A stretch of 64,000 nucleotides of DNA. Source: Aliihoeflea aestuarii. Its GTDB lineage: Bacteria; Pseudomonadota; Alphaproteobacteria; Rhizobiales; Rhizobiaceae. Made by a program: the position numbers and the translations under genes. The stretch lies in NCBI RefSeq assembly GCF_024105665.1, contig NZ_JAAAMK010000001.1:62001-126000 (forward strand). The letters are read 5' to 3'. The notes under the pieces were generated by a model, which saw nothing but the letters and a program-made list of their open reading frames with translations, searched no databases and had not been told where the DNA came from. Of the stretch, positions 36,601 to 44,477 are shown piece after piece. Numbering within the stretch: the first letter of the stretch is position 1; each line of letters starts with the position of its first letter.

Positions 36601-37522
36601 ATGCAGTCCCGCGCGATACACCTGACACGCTCCAATCCTGCGAGAACCCGGCCGGATTGTTCTGCGTCACGCCTGGCCGAACGCGGCAGCTACCCGCACG
36701 CAGATCGTCACCGAACCATGTGACAACCAGCGCGACATGTTTCAGACCGGGAAACACCGCCTGCAATTCGTCGAGCGATGCTTCGATGTCGCTTCCCGCA
36801 TGAAGAATGTGGCGATTGACGGCGTCCGTCTGCCCGGCAACGCCGCCGCGCGTGATCTCCACCGGCGACAGTCCGTATTCCGTCGATCCGGGGATGAGAC
36901 AGACCGCGCGCACATCCTTTTGATAGGCGCCGACCGGACGGATCACCTCGAACTGAAACTGCGGAAGCCGATTGCCGTAGTCACTGACGGGAAACCGGTC
37001 GAACACGACATAAGCGACGCCGCGATAGGCGGGCGTGTTCACCTGCCTAGCGGTGATCAACGGATCGGGCTGCTGGGTTTCGCTTCCCGTATGGATCCTG
37101 ATGTCGAAGCGTTCGCGCTCGATCTCCCGCCCGTCCGCCCAGATGCGCCGGACGCCGGCGATCTCGCCCTCGCAAAGCGCGAAGGCGGCATTCGCGAAAT
37201 AGCTGTACGTGGTCGCCTTCGCGCCGCCGCCTTTTCCGCCCTGGCGTTCCGTCCGGCTTTCCTCCTCGAAACGCGTTGCCCAGATCAGATTGCCGCCGAT
37301 GCGCGCTGTGCCGTAGACCTGCGGCAGCGGAACGCCTTCTTCGGCCTGAAACGGACGCATTGCCGACAGGCGCGGGCCTTCGAACCTTTGCGTGCCGTTG
37401 ATCAGCGCGCGGTCGATCAAATAACCGCCAAGCGCGCCGGCGGCCGAACCGATCGCGGCCCCGACAGTGCCGAGATAACCGCCGAGAAACGTCCCGGCAG
37501 CCTGAAGAACGATAGTCGCCAT
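33659..37522 (-). CDS. GTA tail-tip/baseplate protein with glycoside-hydrolase TIM-barrel domain (gp15-like)
   Basis: This 1287-residue protein is the largest of the cluster. An N-terminal hydrophobic Gly/Ala-rich stretch precedes a tail-assembly region with LPQVYGTARIGGNLIW. A TIM-barrel domain typical of GTA gp15 follows (about residues 380-700, with ISYGADWSEYFGHQPADG and PVWMTEIGCPAIDKG). After it come baseplate-megatron-like and C-terminal host-contact domains. It forms the distal tail and is expected to process or bind the cell surface during delivery. It follows the NlpC/P60 gene by 12 bases. Length is normal for RcGTA relatives. Confidence 0.93.
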   Translation of the reverse strand: MATIVLQAAGTFLGGYLGTVGAAIGSAAGALGGYLIDRALINGTQRFEGPRLSAMRPFQAEEGVPLPQVYGTARIGGNLIWATRFEEESRTERQGGKGGGAKATTYSYFANAAFALCEGEIAGVRRIWADGREIERERFDIRIHTGSETQQPDPLITARQVNTPAYRGVAYVVFDRFPVSDYGNRLPQFQFEVIRPVGAYQKDVRAVCLIPGSTEYGLSPVEITRGGVAGQTDAVNRHILHAGSDIEASLDELQAVFPGLKHVALVVTWFGDDLRAGSCRVRPGVTQNNPAGFSQDWSVSGVSRGTAYRVSQIGSAAAYGGTPSDRSVIDAIAEIKRRGLKVTLYPFIMMDVPAGNAFPDPYGEAFQPPYPWRGRITCHPAPDLPGTPDKSESARVAVADFVGAVAPGDIVTTALGIGCLRPGDWGYRRLVLHYAKLAQRAGGVEAFLLGSELRGLTTLRDGANRFPFVETLCELAGEVSAMLPEARISYGADWSEYFGHQPADGYGDVFFHLDELWAHPAISAVGIDNYMPLSDWRDGDEAGVNPDGFTNSCDRDGLLAGVTRGEGYDYFYASIGDRLDRRRTPISDGAYGKDWVFRYKDIRSWWENPHFNRIGGVELTEPTAWVPRSKPVWMTEIGCPAIDKGANQPNVFPDPKSSENASPYFSDGSRRDIAPVRYLEAHHAAWQPGNPLFDARRNPVADLEGSRMVDPDRLYLWAWDARPFPAFPSFGSVWADGANWLLGHWLNGRASGVDIATLIEAIMERHGLPSPDISDVHQTASGYVVDEPGTARAALQPLVDLFGLVVVERDGIVSFKNPDITGPRTDLIELADDGGVVVEITMDAATQTASEVEVAYRDPFLDYQSAQQRAIIDEPGSDNRVRLSFPGMLEGEQAAALARNWLDRHRHSREVVSFSVSSDSVGAGDIIRLPERRGDRLYRVETVEEGLTARILARRTGLRAAQGWQPATPPERQPPLMPGPPDAILLDLPVTPDSEDAATHVRIAVAARPWRSHVLHIGTGESGFSPRARIDRVARIGRLVEDAPTGRSGLIDRAGTLRVEMGAGALQSVAMLDMLNGANAAALEAADGNWEVLQFAGAEEVEPGIWVLSKLLRGQLGTEDASASGARAGARFVMLDGAVVPAGLRSGEIGRELNWRCGPVGYDLSDRYATSIAMAGGIRALRPLSPVHLRSRWMANGDLEFGWTRRGRVDADSWLASEIPLGEDEELYAVQLMQGANVFASAERAEPHWLVPATEIAGHGEIVLRVSQMSRAVGEGVAATRAFNFNI

Positions 37523-37534
37523 CGAAATCCTCGA

Positions 37535-37957
37535 TCAGGATGGAAAGATGAAAGCTGCGGCGATCCGCGACCGCCAGCTTGGCACCAGCGGCGAAACCGC
37601 CACCGAATGTCCCTCATAGGCATGGATCAGCGCATCGTTTTCGGCCGCGATGCCCAGATGCTTCGCCGGCAGGTGACGGCGCCATCGAAAGACGAGCAGA
37701 TCGCCGGGCTGCGCCGCGCACGGATCGATCTCCGCCATGTGACGCCGCGCCGCCTCGATCAGCGGATCGTCGGCGCTCGCTTCAGCCCAATCGGGCGAAT
37801 AAACGGGCAGCGCCTCCGGCTCGCTCCCGTAAAGCGCGCGCCAGATACCCCTGACGAGGCCGAGACAATCGCACCCAACGCCAAGACGCGAGCCTTGATG
37901 TCGATAGGGTGTGCCGATCCAGCGCATCGCCTCGGCAAGCGCGTCGTCACGCCTCAT
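37535..37957 (-). CDS. GTA NlpC/P60 family peptidase (gp14-like)
   Basis: This 140-residue cysteine peptidase has the catalytic Cys in GCDCLGLVRGIW and the His in AKHLGIAAENDALIHAYEG. It is the tail-associated cell-wall hydrolase that opens peptidoglycan during DNA entry. The start at 37957 overlaps the gp13-like stop by four bases (ATGA); the longer frame upstream is inside that gene. Confidence 0.93.
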   Translation of the reverse strand: MRRDDALAEAMRWIGTPYRHQGSRLGVGCDCLGLVRGIWRALYGSEPEALPVYSPDWAEASADDPLIEAARRHMAEIDPCAAQPGDLLVFRWRRHLPAKHLGIAAENDALIHAYEGHSVAVSPLVPSWRSRIAAAFIFPS

Positions 37958-38790
37958 GGCACGAATGCTCCGCCATCGAACACGCCGTCTTCGTTTACAT
38001 AGCCATAGGCCGCGTCGTTGCCCGGCAGATGCGGAAATCCGCGAAAATTCGCCGTGTTGGAAAACTTGTCCCGGCAGGTCGCGAAGCTCTTGTCGCATCC
38101 GACCCGAATGGAAAATACCGCGCCCGCTTCAAGTTCGCGGCCCTTCGCGAGGCTCACCAAGACCCCCGCCGTCGCGCGGCGGTGATTGGTGACGCGCACT
38201 GACATGCTGCCGGCCTTCAGATGACCTGCCGTGAACCAGCCATCGGCAAAGCCGTCCAGCCCGGCTACTTCATAGGTTGCATCACCCTGCCGCGCGATGA
38301 CGGTCCCTTGCGCCATCATCGAGGCTCCGGACATTTGTACGCCGCAACGCACGTCGCCGAGTTCGGCATCGCAACTGCGTCGCAAATATCGCCCCGCGGG
38401 CCGGTCGAGATTGCGGGTCAGGCTTTCGAGTTCGGCAACCAGCGTTCCGTCGCGGCGTATGATTTTACCGATCGCCGAAACGCGGATCAGCTTCGCCGCA
38501 TCGGGATCGCGCCAGTCCACTTTGAAGGTTTCCACCTTCGCCCCGTCGAACAGCCCGGCATCGATATCCTGTTCCGAAAGCCGGTCAGAGGAAAGCGCAC
38601 CCTCAATCTCGGCGGTATCGACCGCCAGCCCGAGCGATGACTGTGCCTCGCTTTGCGAAAAACCCGATTGCGGCTCGAATGGCGTGTCCTGAAAATCGAG
38701 CCGCCGATCGTGATCGGTGAAGCCCAGGACCTGCCCGTCGGTCTTCGTCACGCGCCAGCAGAAGCAGAAGGTTGTGATCATATCGCTCAT
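37954..38790 (-). CDS. GTA baseplate hub protein, DUF2163 / phage BR0599-like (gp13-like)
   Basis: This 278-residue protein has an N-terminal DUF2163 domain (FCFCWRVTKTDGQVLGFTDH, then LSSDRLSEQDIDAGLFDGAK). A C-terminal BR0599-type domain contains several cysteines (SCDAELGDVRCGVQ, then VGCDKSFATCRDKFSNTANF and GFPHLPGND). In RcGTA-type particles this protein forms the baseplate hub and may bind an Fe-S cluster through the cysteines. It overlaps the genes on both sides by four bases. Confidence 0.93.
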   Translation of the reverse strand: MSDMITTFCFCWRVTKTDGQVLGFTDHDRRLDFQDTPFEPQSGFSQSEAQSSLGLAVDTAEIEGALSSDRLSEQDIDAGLFDGAKVETFKVDWRDPDAAKLIRVSAIGKIIRRDGTLVAELESLTRNLDRPAGRYLRRSCDAELGDVRCGVQMSGASMMAQGTVIARQGDATYEVAGLDGFADGWFTAGHLKAGSMSVRVTNHRRATAGVLVSLAKGRELEAGAVFSIRVGCDKSFATCRDKFSNTANFRGFPHLPGNDAAYGYVNEDGVFDGGAFVP

Positions 38791-39419
38791 GCGAACACCT
38801 CCACGATCGGGATCGTCGGAATCTGCCCGGCCTTGAACGTCGACAGGCTGACCTCAAGCCGGTCGGCATCGAAACGCGCGGCAAGGTCGAACAGGAACCC
38901 GGCCGAAACGACGGCATTCGCGGCAGGCGGCTGCGCCAGCGTGACCGTGCCCGATAATTCATCCACACTGAATCCTATGGGATCGAGCGCGAACCCGTCG
39001 ACTGCCACGCTCACTGATCCGACCACCGGAAGCGTGATATCGCGCAGATAGGCATCCGCATCTCGCCCATAGGCTTTGGTCAGCCGAAACTGCGTCCGCT
39101 CCCCGTCGCCGAGCCCGATCACCTGATCCGTTGCCAAAGGCTCCACGCCCGGCCCGCAAGAGCGGTGGTCGAACGGATCGCGAAACCTGAAGGCGTGAAA
39201 GGCGCCGCGCCTTGCTTCGAAGAAGGCGACGATCTCGGACAGATCGTCGAGCGCACGCACGCCCGTTCCGGCGTCGAATCTGCGGCGTGACCGGCTTTGC
39301 CGCAAATTGCGTTGCTCTCGTCCCGATGTCATGGTCACGATTTCGACGCGGCGCTCGGGGCCGCCCGTTGCACCGAATGAAATCGCAGTCGGAAACTGCA
39401 CGTGGTGAAAACTTTCCAT
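38787..39419 (-). CDS. GTA distal tail protein, DUF2460 (gp12-like)
   Basis: This 210-residue protein matches the DUF2460 / TIGR02217 family: FHHVQFPTAISFGATGGPER at the start, then GVRALDDLSEIVAFFEARRG and FRFRDPFDHRS. It forms the distal tail ring connecting tail tube and baseplate. The start at 39419 follows the tape measure gene by seven bases; the longer reading upstream would enter that gene. Confidence 0.94.
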   Translation of the reverse strand: MESFHHVQFPTAISFGATGGPERRVEIVTMTSGREQRNLRQSRSRRRFDAGTGVRALDDLSEIVAFFEARRGAFHAFRFRDPFDHRSCGPGVEPLATDQVIGLGDGERTQFRLTKAYGRDADAYLRDITLPVVGSVSVAVDGFALDPIGFSVDELSGTVTLAQPPAANAVVSAGFLFDLAARFDADRLEVSLSTFKAGQIPTIPIVEVFA

Positions 39420-39426
39420 CGCCGCC

Positions 39427-39999
39427 TCACATGCTCCGCGCGCCGCGCGAAACGGCGCGAGCGAGCATGCCGGTGATCTGCGCTTCCGACTTGCGGAAGG
39501 ACGCCGCATCGTTTGCGGTCACGTTGAAGACGACGTTCACGCCGCCGCCACCGCTTGCGGCAATGCCCAGCCGTCCGTCGGCGGATCGCTGCAAGGGCAG
39601 GATCGCTTCCGCGCCCGCCTCGCCCATCAGCCCGGTCTGCCGTCCCATCGGGAACAGCGTCGGGCTCGAAACCACCCCGCCCTGTGCGAAAGGGGTGATC
39701 GAGCCCGGCACGCCACCTCTGGCGAACGGCACGATGCCGCGCAACCCGCCGAAAATACCGGACAGTGCGCTCGAAGCCACGCCACCCAGCGGCTTCAGGC
39801 CCTGACTAAGCGCCATTCCGGCAAGGTTGAGGCCGATCCGACGAAGGATGTCGTCGAGCGAACGCCCGCTGACGGTCGCCGACCGCAGCGCGCCGCTCAG
39901 TTGATCGCCGAAACGCGACGACAGTTTTTCGAGATTGGAAAGGGCCGCGGCAAACGGCGCGGTATCGGCGTTGATCGACACGGTGAACTTGTCGTCCAT
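39427..39999 (-). CDS. GTA tail tape measure protein (gp11-like)
   Basis: This 190-residue protein has an amphipathic N-terminal helix region and the C-terminal tape-measure signature (PFARGGVPG, AQGGVVSSPTLFPMG, LMGEAGAEAILPLQRSADG). It sets tail length and is unusually short, as expected for the short tails of GTA particles. The start MDDKFTVSINAD has GAGGAG ten bases upstream. Confidence 0.92.
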   Translation of the reverse strand: MDDKFTVSINADTAPFAAALSNLEKLSSRFGDQLSGALRSATVSGRSLDDILRRIGLNLAGMALSQGLKPLGGVASSALSGIFGGLRGIVPFARGGVPGSITPFAQGGVVSSPTLFPMGRQTGLMGEAGAEAILPLQRSADGRLGIAASGGGGVNVVFNVTANDAASFRKSEAQITGMLARAVSRGARSM

Positions 40000-40013
40000 C
40001 GGTGAAGCACTCC

Positions 40014-40220
40014 TCAAATGTCGGGAAAGCGGGCCATGAGCGCCTGCAAATCATCGCGTTCCGGTGCCGGCGTCCGCTTGCGGACCAGCCCGGCGCTGAA
40101 GGCGAATTCACGCGGCGTCATCGCCCAGAAGACCGCCGGGCTCAGCCGCAGCAGGCCGAGGCCGGTTTCCAGAACATCGTCCCACGGAAACCAGCTCGTC
40201 GGCGCTGCTGCGGCGATCAA
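40014..40220 (-). CDS. Small GTA tail assembly chaperone (gp10.1-like)
   Basis: This 68-residue protein contains GLGLLRLSPAVFWAMTPREF, the core of the TIGR02216-type phage tail assembly chaperone family found between gp10 and gp11 in GTA clusters. It starts with TTG whose sequence TTGA overlaps the stop of the upstream gene, a coupled start that supports this unusual codon. Confidence 0.88.
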   Translation of the reverse strand: MIAAAAPTSWFPWDDVLETGLGLLRLSPAVFWAMTPREFAFSAGLVRKRTPAPERDDLQALMARFPDI

Positions 40221-40549
40221 GGGTTTGCGGCAGTCTGCTCCCCGCCGAATGTGGCTGTCAGGAGATCTGTGACGACCGTGGCGAAACCCGTCACGCCATC
40301 TTCATGCTGCATGGCGAACACCTCGTCGTCCGCGACCGCGTTCCCCGCTCCACGCAACCCCGCGCCGATGATCTTCGCCATATCGGTCGCAGACAGCCGG
40401 CCGGTGGTGAAGCGCTCCACGAGCATGCCCAGATCACACGCCTCGAAGCACGTTTCCAGTTCGGCCAGCGCGCCCAGCGTCAGGCAAAGCCGCCACTCCC
40501 GGCCGTCGAACGTCGCGACGATCTCGCCCCGTCGATGGTTCGCGCTCAT
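40217..40549 (-). CDS. GTA tail chaperone, gp10-like
   Basis: This 110-residue protein starts with NHRRGEIVATFDGREWRLCL and continues with LTLGALAELETCFEACDL and TDMAKIIGAGLRGAG, the layout of the GTA-gp10 family (often called phage tail tube protein or tail assembly chaperone). It overlaps the major tail protein stop by four bases and couples to the next chaperone through TTGA. The pair resembles the G/GT chaperone pair of other tailed phages, though here as separate genes. Confidence 0.9.
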   Translation of the reverse strand: MSANHRRGEIVATFDGREWRLCLTLGALAELETCFEACDLGMLVERFTTGRLSATDMAKIIGAGLRGAGNAVADDEVFAMQHEDGVTGFATVVTDLLTATFGGEQTAANP

Positions 40550-40962
40550 GCCGCCTCCGTAAAGGCAAGCATGCCGGCCGATTCCAGCGCCGCCTCGAAG
40601 GTCACTTCACCGTCGTGGTTACCCGCATATTCGAGCGAGGTGATCTGGAACGATCCTTCGATTACGCCGAAGCTTGGAATGGCGAGTTGCCAGACCGAGA
40701 TCGCACCGTTGAAGAAGCGCTCGCGCAAGAGCGTGTCGGACGCCTGGTCCTTGAATATCCCCGAGCCGCTGACCGAAGCCCGCTGCACGCCCGCGCCGGC
40801 AAGAAGCTCGCGCCAGCGCCCGGCTGAATCGGCATTGGTTACGTCGACCGTTTCGGAATTGAACGCCAGCCGCTTGGTACGTAAACCCGCAATCGTGACG
40901 AACACGCCCTCCCCATTCGGGTCGAGCTTCAGCAAAAGGTCCTTGCCCTTTTGAGCAACCAT
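40546..40962 (-). CDS. GTA major tail tube protein, TP901-1 family (gp9-like)
   Basis: This 138-residue protein begins MVAQKGKDLLLKLD and carries VTIAGLRTKRLAFNSETVDV, SGSGIFKDQASD and GSFQITSLEYAGNHDGEVTF, the standard pattern of the TP901-1 major tail protein family. It polymerises into the tail tube. A 40-base gap separates it from the upstream DUF3168 gene, one of the few untranslated gaps in the operon. Confidence 0.95.
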   Translation of the reverse strand: MVAQKGKDLLLKLDPNGEGVFVTIAGLRTKRLAFNSETVDVTNADSAGRWRELLAGAGVQRASVSGSGIFKDQASDTLLRERFFNGAISVWQLAIPSFGVIEGSFQITSLEYAGNHDGEVTFEAALESAGMLAFTEAA

Positions 40963-41002
40963 GAAGGTCTCCAGGTCTTGAATTTTAAGATGTGATTGAA
41001 GA

Positions 41003-41410
41003 TCAGGCGGTGTCGATCAGCGCGCGAAAGCGTGCGAGGCCGTGATTGACGTCGTGATCGTCCTCATAGCGAACCTCGCCATATTCGGCGCCGAGCCGAA
41101 CAAGGACATGCCCGTCGATCGCCAGTGCCGCATCGTCCAGCGCGATGCGCACGGCATCCAGAAGCGCATGGCACTCGGACTTGCCGCGTTCTTTCGACCA
41201 CGCATGGATGGTGACGAGATGCTCGCCGCCGCTTTCCGTATCGGTCGACCAATCGTAGACGCTCGTCCGTCCGAAGGTCAGGTAAGGAAAGGGCGCATTG
41301 GCCGGTGCCTGATCATACAAGCGCACCTCGCCCATGAGGGTTGCAAGTTCCACATTTTCGACCAGCTTCGTGAAAATCGCCTTTTGCAGTTCAAGTGCGG
41401 CGGCGGTCAT
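41003..41410 (-). CDS. GTA tail terminator protein, DUF3168 (gp8-like)
   Basis: This 135-residue protein belongs to DUF3168 (ELQKAIFTKLVENVELATLM, APANAPFPYLTFGRTSVYDW, GGEHLVTIHAWSKERGKSE). It joins head and tail by capping the tube. The start MTAAALELQKA at 41410 was chosen because GGAGG lies just upstream; its first bases overlap the end of a short upstream ORF by 20 bases. Confidence 0.93.
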   Translation of the reverse strand: MTAAALELQKAIFTKLVENVELATLMGEVRLYDQAPANAPFPYLTFGRTSVYDWSTDTESGGEHLVTIHAWSKERGKSECHALLDAVRIALDDAALAIDGHVLVRLGAEYGEVRYEDDHDVNHGLARFRALIDTA

Positions 41411-41549
41411 CGTCTGCCTCCTCCCGGTCGCGCTCGCGTCGGTACCCGCCGCGACGGTAGCCCGTCGCAACGTCGTCCGCCATCCCGTGAAGGGTGGAAC
41501 GCAGGCTGCGGATCAGGTCGTACATGGTGATATGGATCGCGGTCTTCAT
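41391..41549 (-). CDS. Short 52-residue GTA ORF between closure protein and DUF3168 gene
   Basis: This frame starts with ATG overlapping the stop of the upstream closure gene (TGATG). It encodes MKTAIHITMYDLIRSL followed by a strongly charged tail rich in Arg, Glu and Asp, and ends 20 bases inside the DUF3168 gene. The coupled start is the same device used by most genes of this operon, which supports a real product. It could instead be only a device for re-initiating translation at the next gene, whose GGAGG lies inside it. No family is recognised. Confidence 0.6.
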   Translation of the reverse strand: MKTAIHITMYDLIRSLRSTLHGMADDVATGYRRGGYRRERDREEADDDRRRT

Positions 41550-41881
41550 CACCCCACCTCGCGCGTTTCGAAAACCAAATAACGCCCGGTCTCGTCGGGA
41601 TCGACAAGCGATCTGATCTCAAAAATGCGATCCCGGTTCCGAAACCGCATGCGCCGCTGAATGCCGTCGCGATGGCGGATCGTTATTCGATGCGTGACAT
41701 CCACCTGATGCTGATCGGCCCCGAAGCGCGGCCGCGCCCGCATCGGCTCGACATGGGCGAAGAGCAATGCCACTTCCACCCATGTCTCCACCACACCACC
41801 GGCGCCGTCGCCGGTTGCGATGACGTCCTCAACCGCCAATTCCGTTCGCAACCTGCCCGGATCGATGAATTCGGTTTTCAT
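41549..41881 (-). CDS. GTA head closure protein (gp7-like head-tail adaptor)
   Basis: This 110-residue protein shows the head-tail adaptor pattern: DPGRLRTELAVEDV, the GGVVETWVEVALLFAHVEPM strand pair, VTHRITIRHRDGI and a DRIFEIRSLVDPDETGRYL ending. It closes the portal after DNA filling. The start overlaps the connector gene stop by four bases. Confidence 0.93.
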   Translation of the reverse strand: MKTEFIDPGRLRTELAVEDVIATGDGAGGVVETWVEVALLFAHVEPMRARPRFGADQHQVDVTHRITIRHRDGIQRRMRFRNRDRIFEIRSLVDPDETGRYLVFETREVG

Positions 41882-42456
41882 GCGATCCGCCTTTGCCTGA
41901 ACGGCGCGATCAAGCGGTCATAGCCGGATGGATATGACATCGGCTGTGCCGACGCTCCGCCGACACCGCGAAACTCGTACCAGTGCGCCACGAGCACCAG
42001 CATGGCGCGCTTCAAAAGATCAGGCACGTCCGCACCCGCCTCTCCGTGGCCGGCGGCGTAGTCGATCTCGATACCGTTGAGCGCCGCGCGCGGCGCCAGC
42101 GGCTGGCGAAACACGACGCGGGCGGGGCGCGACGCCATATCAATAGCAAAGTGCGCCGGTTCGACGAGCGAGCCTTCGCCGTCCTCGCCGAACACCGTCA
42201 CGGACAGAACCTCGCGCACCGGCGACGGCGTCAGCCTGACGACGCGGTCGCGCGGCAGCGCATCGAGCACCTTGCGCCATGTCTGGTTCAAAAGTGCCAG
42301 CCCCGTCGCCCTTTCGACCTCCTCACGCGCCGCGCGGATGAGGCCGCTCACCAGTTCGTCCTCGCTGTCATGCTGGAGGCGCAGATGCGCCTTCGTCTCG
42401 GCCAGCGTTACCGGTTCGGCCTCAGGGCCGGTCGTTCGAAATGCGGTCATCGCCAC
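41878..42456 (-). CDS. GTA head-tail connector (gp6-like)
   Basis: This 192-residue protein contains PVTLAETKAHLRLQHDSEDE, LIRAAREEVERATGLALLNQ and YAAGHGEAGADVPDLLKRAM, the pattern of phage gp6-like/phiE125 gp8 connector proteins. Two Met codons near the start (42456 and 42450) are equally usable. It begins after an intrinsic terminator, so its expression needs readthrough or a promoter of its own. Confidence 0.92.
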   Translation of the reverse strand: MAMTAFRTTGPEAEPVTLAETKAHLRLQHDSEDELVSGLIRAAREEVERATGLALLNQTWRKVLDALPRDRVVRLTPSPVREVLSVTVFGEDGEGSLVEPAHFAIDMASRPARVVFRQPLAPRAALNGIEIDYAAGHGEAGADVPDLLKRAMLVLVAHWYEFRGVGGASAQPMSYPSGYDRLIAPFRQRRIA

Positions 42457-42473
42457 CTCGATTGTCGAAAGTG

Positions 42474-42502
42474 AAAAAGCCCCGGCAATCGCTTGCCGGG
42501 GC
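42474..42502 (-). terminator. Intrinsic terminator inside the GTA operon, after the capsid gene
   Basis: On the minus strand, GCCCCGGCAA / TTGCCGGGGC forms a perfect ten-base stem with a four-base loop followed by TTTTT. It lies between the capsid and connector genes. Partial termination here would make terminase-to-capsid transcripts more abundant than tail transcripts. Confidence 0.9.
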
Positions 42503-42526
42503 TCGATTGAGCAAAAGAAAACCGCT

Positions 42527-43762
42527 TCACGCTGCGGCGAACTTCACCAGCTTGATCGCGTCGAAGTCCTGAACGCCGCCGCCGACGCGCTTGGTCACGT
42601 AGAACAGAACATACGGTTTGGCCGAATACGGATCGCGCAATATGCGCACACCCGCCCGGTCGACCACGAGATAACCGCGACCGAAATCACCAAAGGCGAT
42701 CGGCGTTGCTTCACTGCCGATGTCCGGCATATCCTCGGCCTCGACCACCGAGAAGCCCATCAGCAGGGCGCGCGCACCAGCCGTCGCCGGCGGCTGCCAC
42801 AGATAGTTGCCGTCGGCGTCCTTCAGCTTGCGGATCGCGGCCTGCGTGCGCCTGTTCATCACCCAGTTCGCGTTCTGCCGGTAACCGCTCTTCAGCGCGT
42901 AGATCGTGTCGATCAGCACGTCGGAGGCGTCGTCCGCAGGCAGCGTGCCGTCGATACCGGTTGCGATGTGGCCAAGGCTGCCCCACTGCCAGTCCGCTTC
43001 CGCGACGCTGCCATAATCGAGGAAGCCGCGCGGCTTGTTGACGCCGGCACCATTGACGAAGGCAGCGCCTTCCTGCTCGGCAAACGCCGTCTCGACCTCG
43101 GCCGTGATCCAGGCATCGAGATCGACGACCGAATCCTCCAGCAAGGCCGCCGTCGCCGCCGGCATGGCGTAGAGTTCCATCGTCGGGAACTGCAACTCCT
43201 GCAATGCCGCCGTATCCGTCTGCGGACGCGCCGCCGTCTCACCGACCCAGCCGACCGCCGGGCCGTTCACCGCAAACGGCTTTTTAAGAACGGCGCCCGA
43301 CACCTGCCGAACCGTCGCGATCGAGCGGATCGGCGACAATTCACGCAGCCGCGCGCCGATCGCCGTCTCGATCTCGTCGGGCACGAGATAGCCGCCATCC
43401 TGGCCCGACCCGTAGCTCATCGCCTTCTGTTCGAGCGTGCGCAGGCTGCGATCCTCGCCGCCGCGCACATAGGCCTCGAAGGCATGCTTGTGCTCCAGCG
43501 ACGCCGCCGTCGCGCCCGCACCGCCCAGATGCGGCCGTGCCTTCTTCAAGGTCAGTTCGTCCAGCGCACGCTTCTGCTGATCGAGCGCGCTCGACAGGCG
43601 GTCGACCTTGTCGGTCGACAAAACGTCGGCGCTCATGCGCTTTTCGATCTGCGCCAGCCGACCGTCATTGGCTTCGCGAAACGCGCCGAAAATGGTCATG
43701 AATTCGTCGAAGGCATCCGCGATCTCGCCGCCGGCCGCCTTGGTCTCGATGGAATGGTTCAT
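42527..43762 (-). CDS. GTA major capsid protein, HK97 family (gp5-like)
   Basis: This 411-residue protein has an N-terminal coiled-coil delta domain (about residues 1-110, cleaved during maturation). The HK97 fold follows: DGGYLVPDEIETAIGARLRE, AALQELQFPTMELYAMPAAT, NGAGVNKPRGFLDYG, WVMNRRTQAAIRKLKDADGN and the FYVTKRVGGGVQDFDAIKLV ending. It builds the GTA head. The start MNHSIETKAAGG at 43762 overlaps the protease stop by four bases; the upstream extension of the frame lies inside the protease gene. Confidence 0.96.
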   Translation of the reverse strand: MNHSIETKAAGGEIADAFDEFMTIFGAFREANDGRLAQIEKRMSADVLSTDKVDRLSSALDQQKRALDELTLKKARPHLGGAGATAASLEHKHAFEAYVRGGEDRSLRTLEQKAMSYGSGQDGGYLVPDEIETAIGARLRELSPIRSIATVRQVSGAVLKKPFAVNGPAVGWVGETAARPQTDTAALQELQFPTMELYAMPAATAALLEDSVVDLDAWITAEVETAFAEQEGAAFVNGAGVNKPRGFLDYGSVAEADWQWGSLGHIATGIDGTLPADDASDVLIDTIYALKSGYRQNANWVMNRRTQAAIRKLKDADGNYLWQPPATAGARALLMGFSVVEAEDMPDIGSEATPIAFGDFGRGYLVVDRAGVRILRDPYSAKPYVLFYVTKRVGGGVQDFDAIKLVKFAAA

Positions 43763-44439
43763 CGAAGATTTGTCCTTTCGTTGATCTGATGTGCGGCCCT
43801 GCGGATCGCCTCCGCCAGTGCCGTCGTTCCCGCCGGCGCAGCGTCCCGCTCGCGCCGCAAACTGGCAAAGCCGTGGGAGACCACATGCCTTGCCTCCTTC
43901 CGCGTCAGCCGCGCGTCCCGCGTCAGCCAGCGCTCGAATTCCCGTGTGGTCGGCAGTCCCTCGCCATTGAGGGAAATCCGTGCACCTTCCTGCATGGGGA
44001 AAGTCACGACGGAAATCTCCCACAAATCCGCTTCCCTGATGTGCCGGATGCCCGTCTTCGGATCGGTACGCCCACGCGCCACCTTGAAGCCGATCGACAA
44101 GCCGTCGAGCGCCCCGTCACGGATCAGCGCGCGCACCTCGCGCGCCTTATCCGATCCGGGCGACAGGCGACCCCGCACCTTCAGCCCGTATTCGTCTTCC
44201 GCAATCGATGTCCACGCGCCGATCGGCTGTGCCGGGTCGTGCTGGAACAGCATGCGCACGCCGCCCGCGCCCCGGCGCGCAATCGCCTTGGCGAACGCGC
44301 CTCGCTCGACGATGTCACGGCTCATGTCGACCCTGTCGAACAGGCTCGCATAGCCTTCGAACCTTCCGTCGTCGCCGACGCTGTCGATCGAAACGTCGAT
44401 CAGCTTTCGCTCAAGCTCTATCTTGCCGTATTGGCTCAT
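43759..44439 (-). CDS. GTA prohead protease, HK97 family (gp4-like)
   Basis: This 226-residue serine peptidase trims the capsid delta domain. It shows FEGYASLFDRVDMSRDIVER, LFQHDPAQPIGAW (catalytic His), and ALDGLSIGFKVARGRTD (Ser) with IREADLWEISVVTFPMQEGA. The start at 44439 (MSQYGKIELERK) is preferred; the longer frame translates through the palindromic repeat immediately upstream and is not expected to be made. Confidence 0.94.
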   Translation of the reverse strand: MSQYGKIELERKLIDVSIDSVGDDGRFEGYASLFDRVDMSRDIVERGAFAKAIARRGAGGVRMLFQHDPAQPIGAWTSIAEDEYGLKVRGRLSPGSDKAREVRALIRDGALDGLSIGFKVARGRTDPKTGIRHIREADLWEISVVTFPMQEGARISLNGEGLPTTREFERWLTRDARLTRKEARHVVSHGFASLRRERDAAPAGTTALAEAIRRAAHQINERTNLR

Positions 44440-44477
44440 ATGATTGCTTTCGTTTAGGAACTGATCCTGCCCAATGG

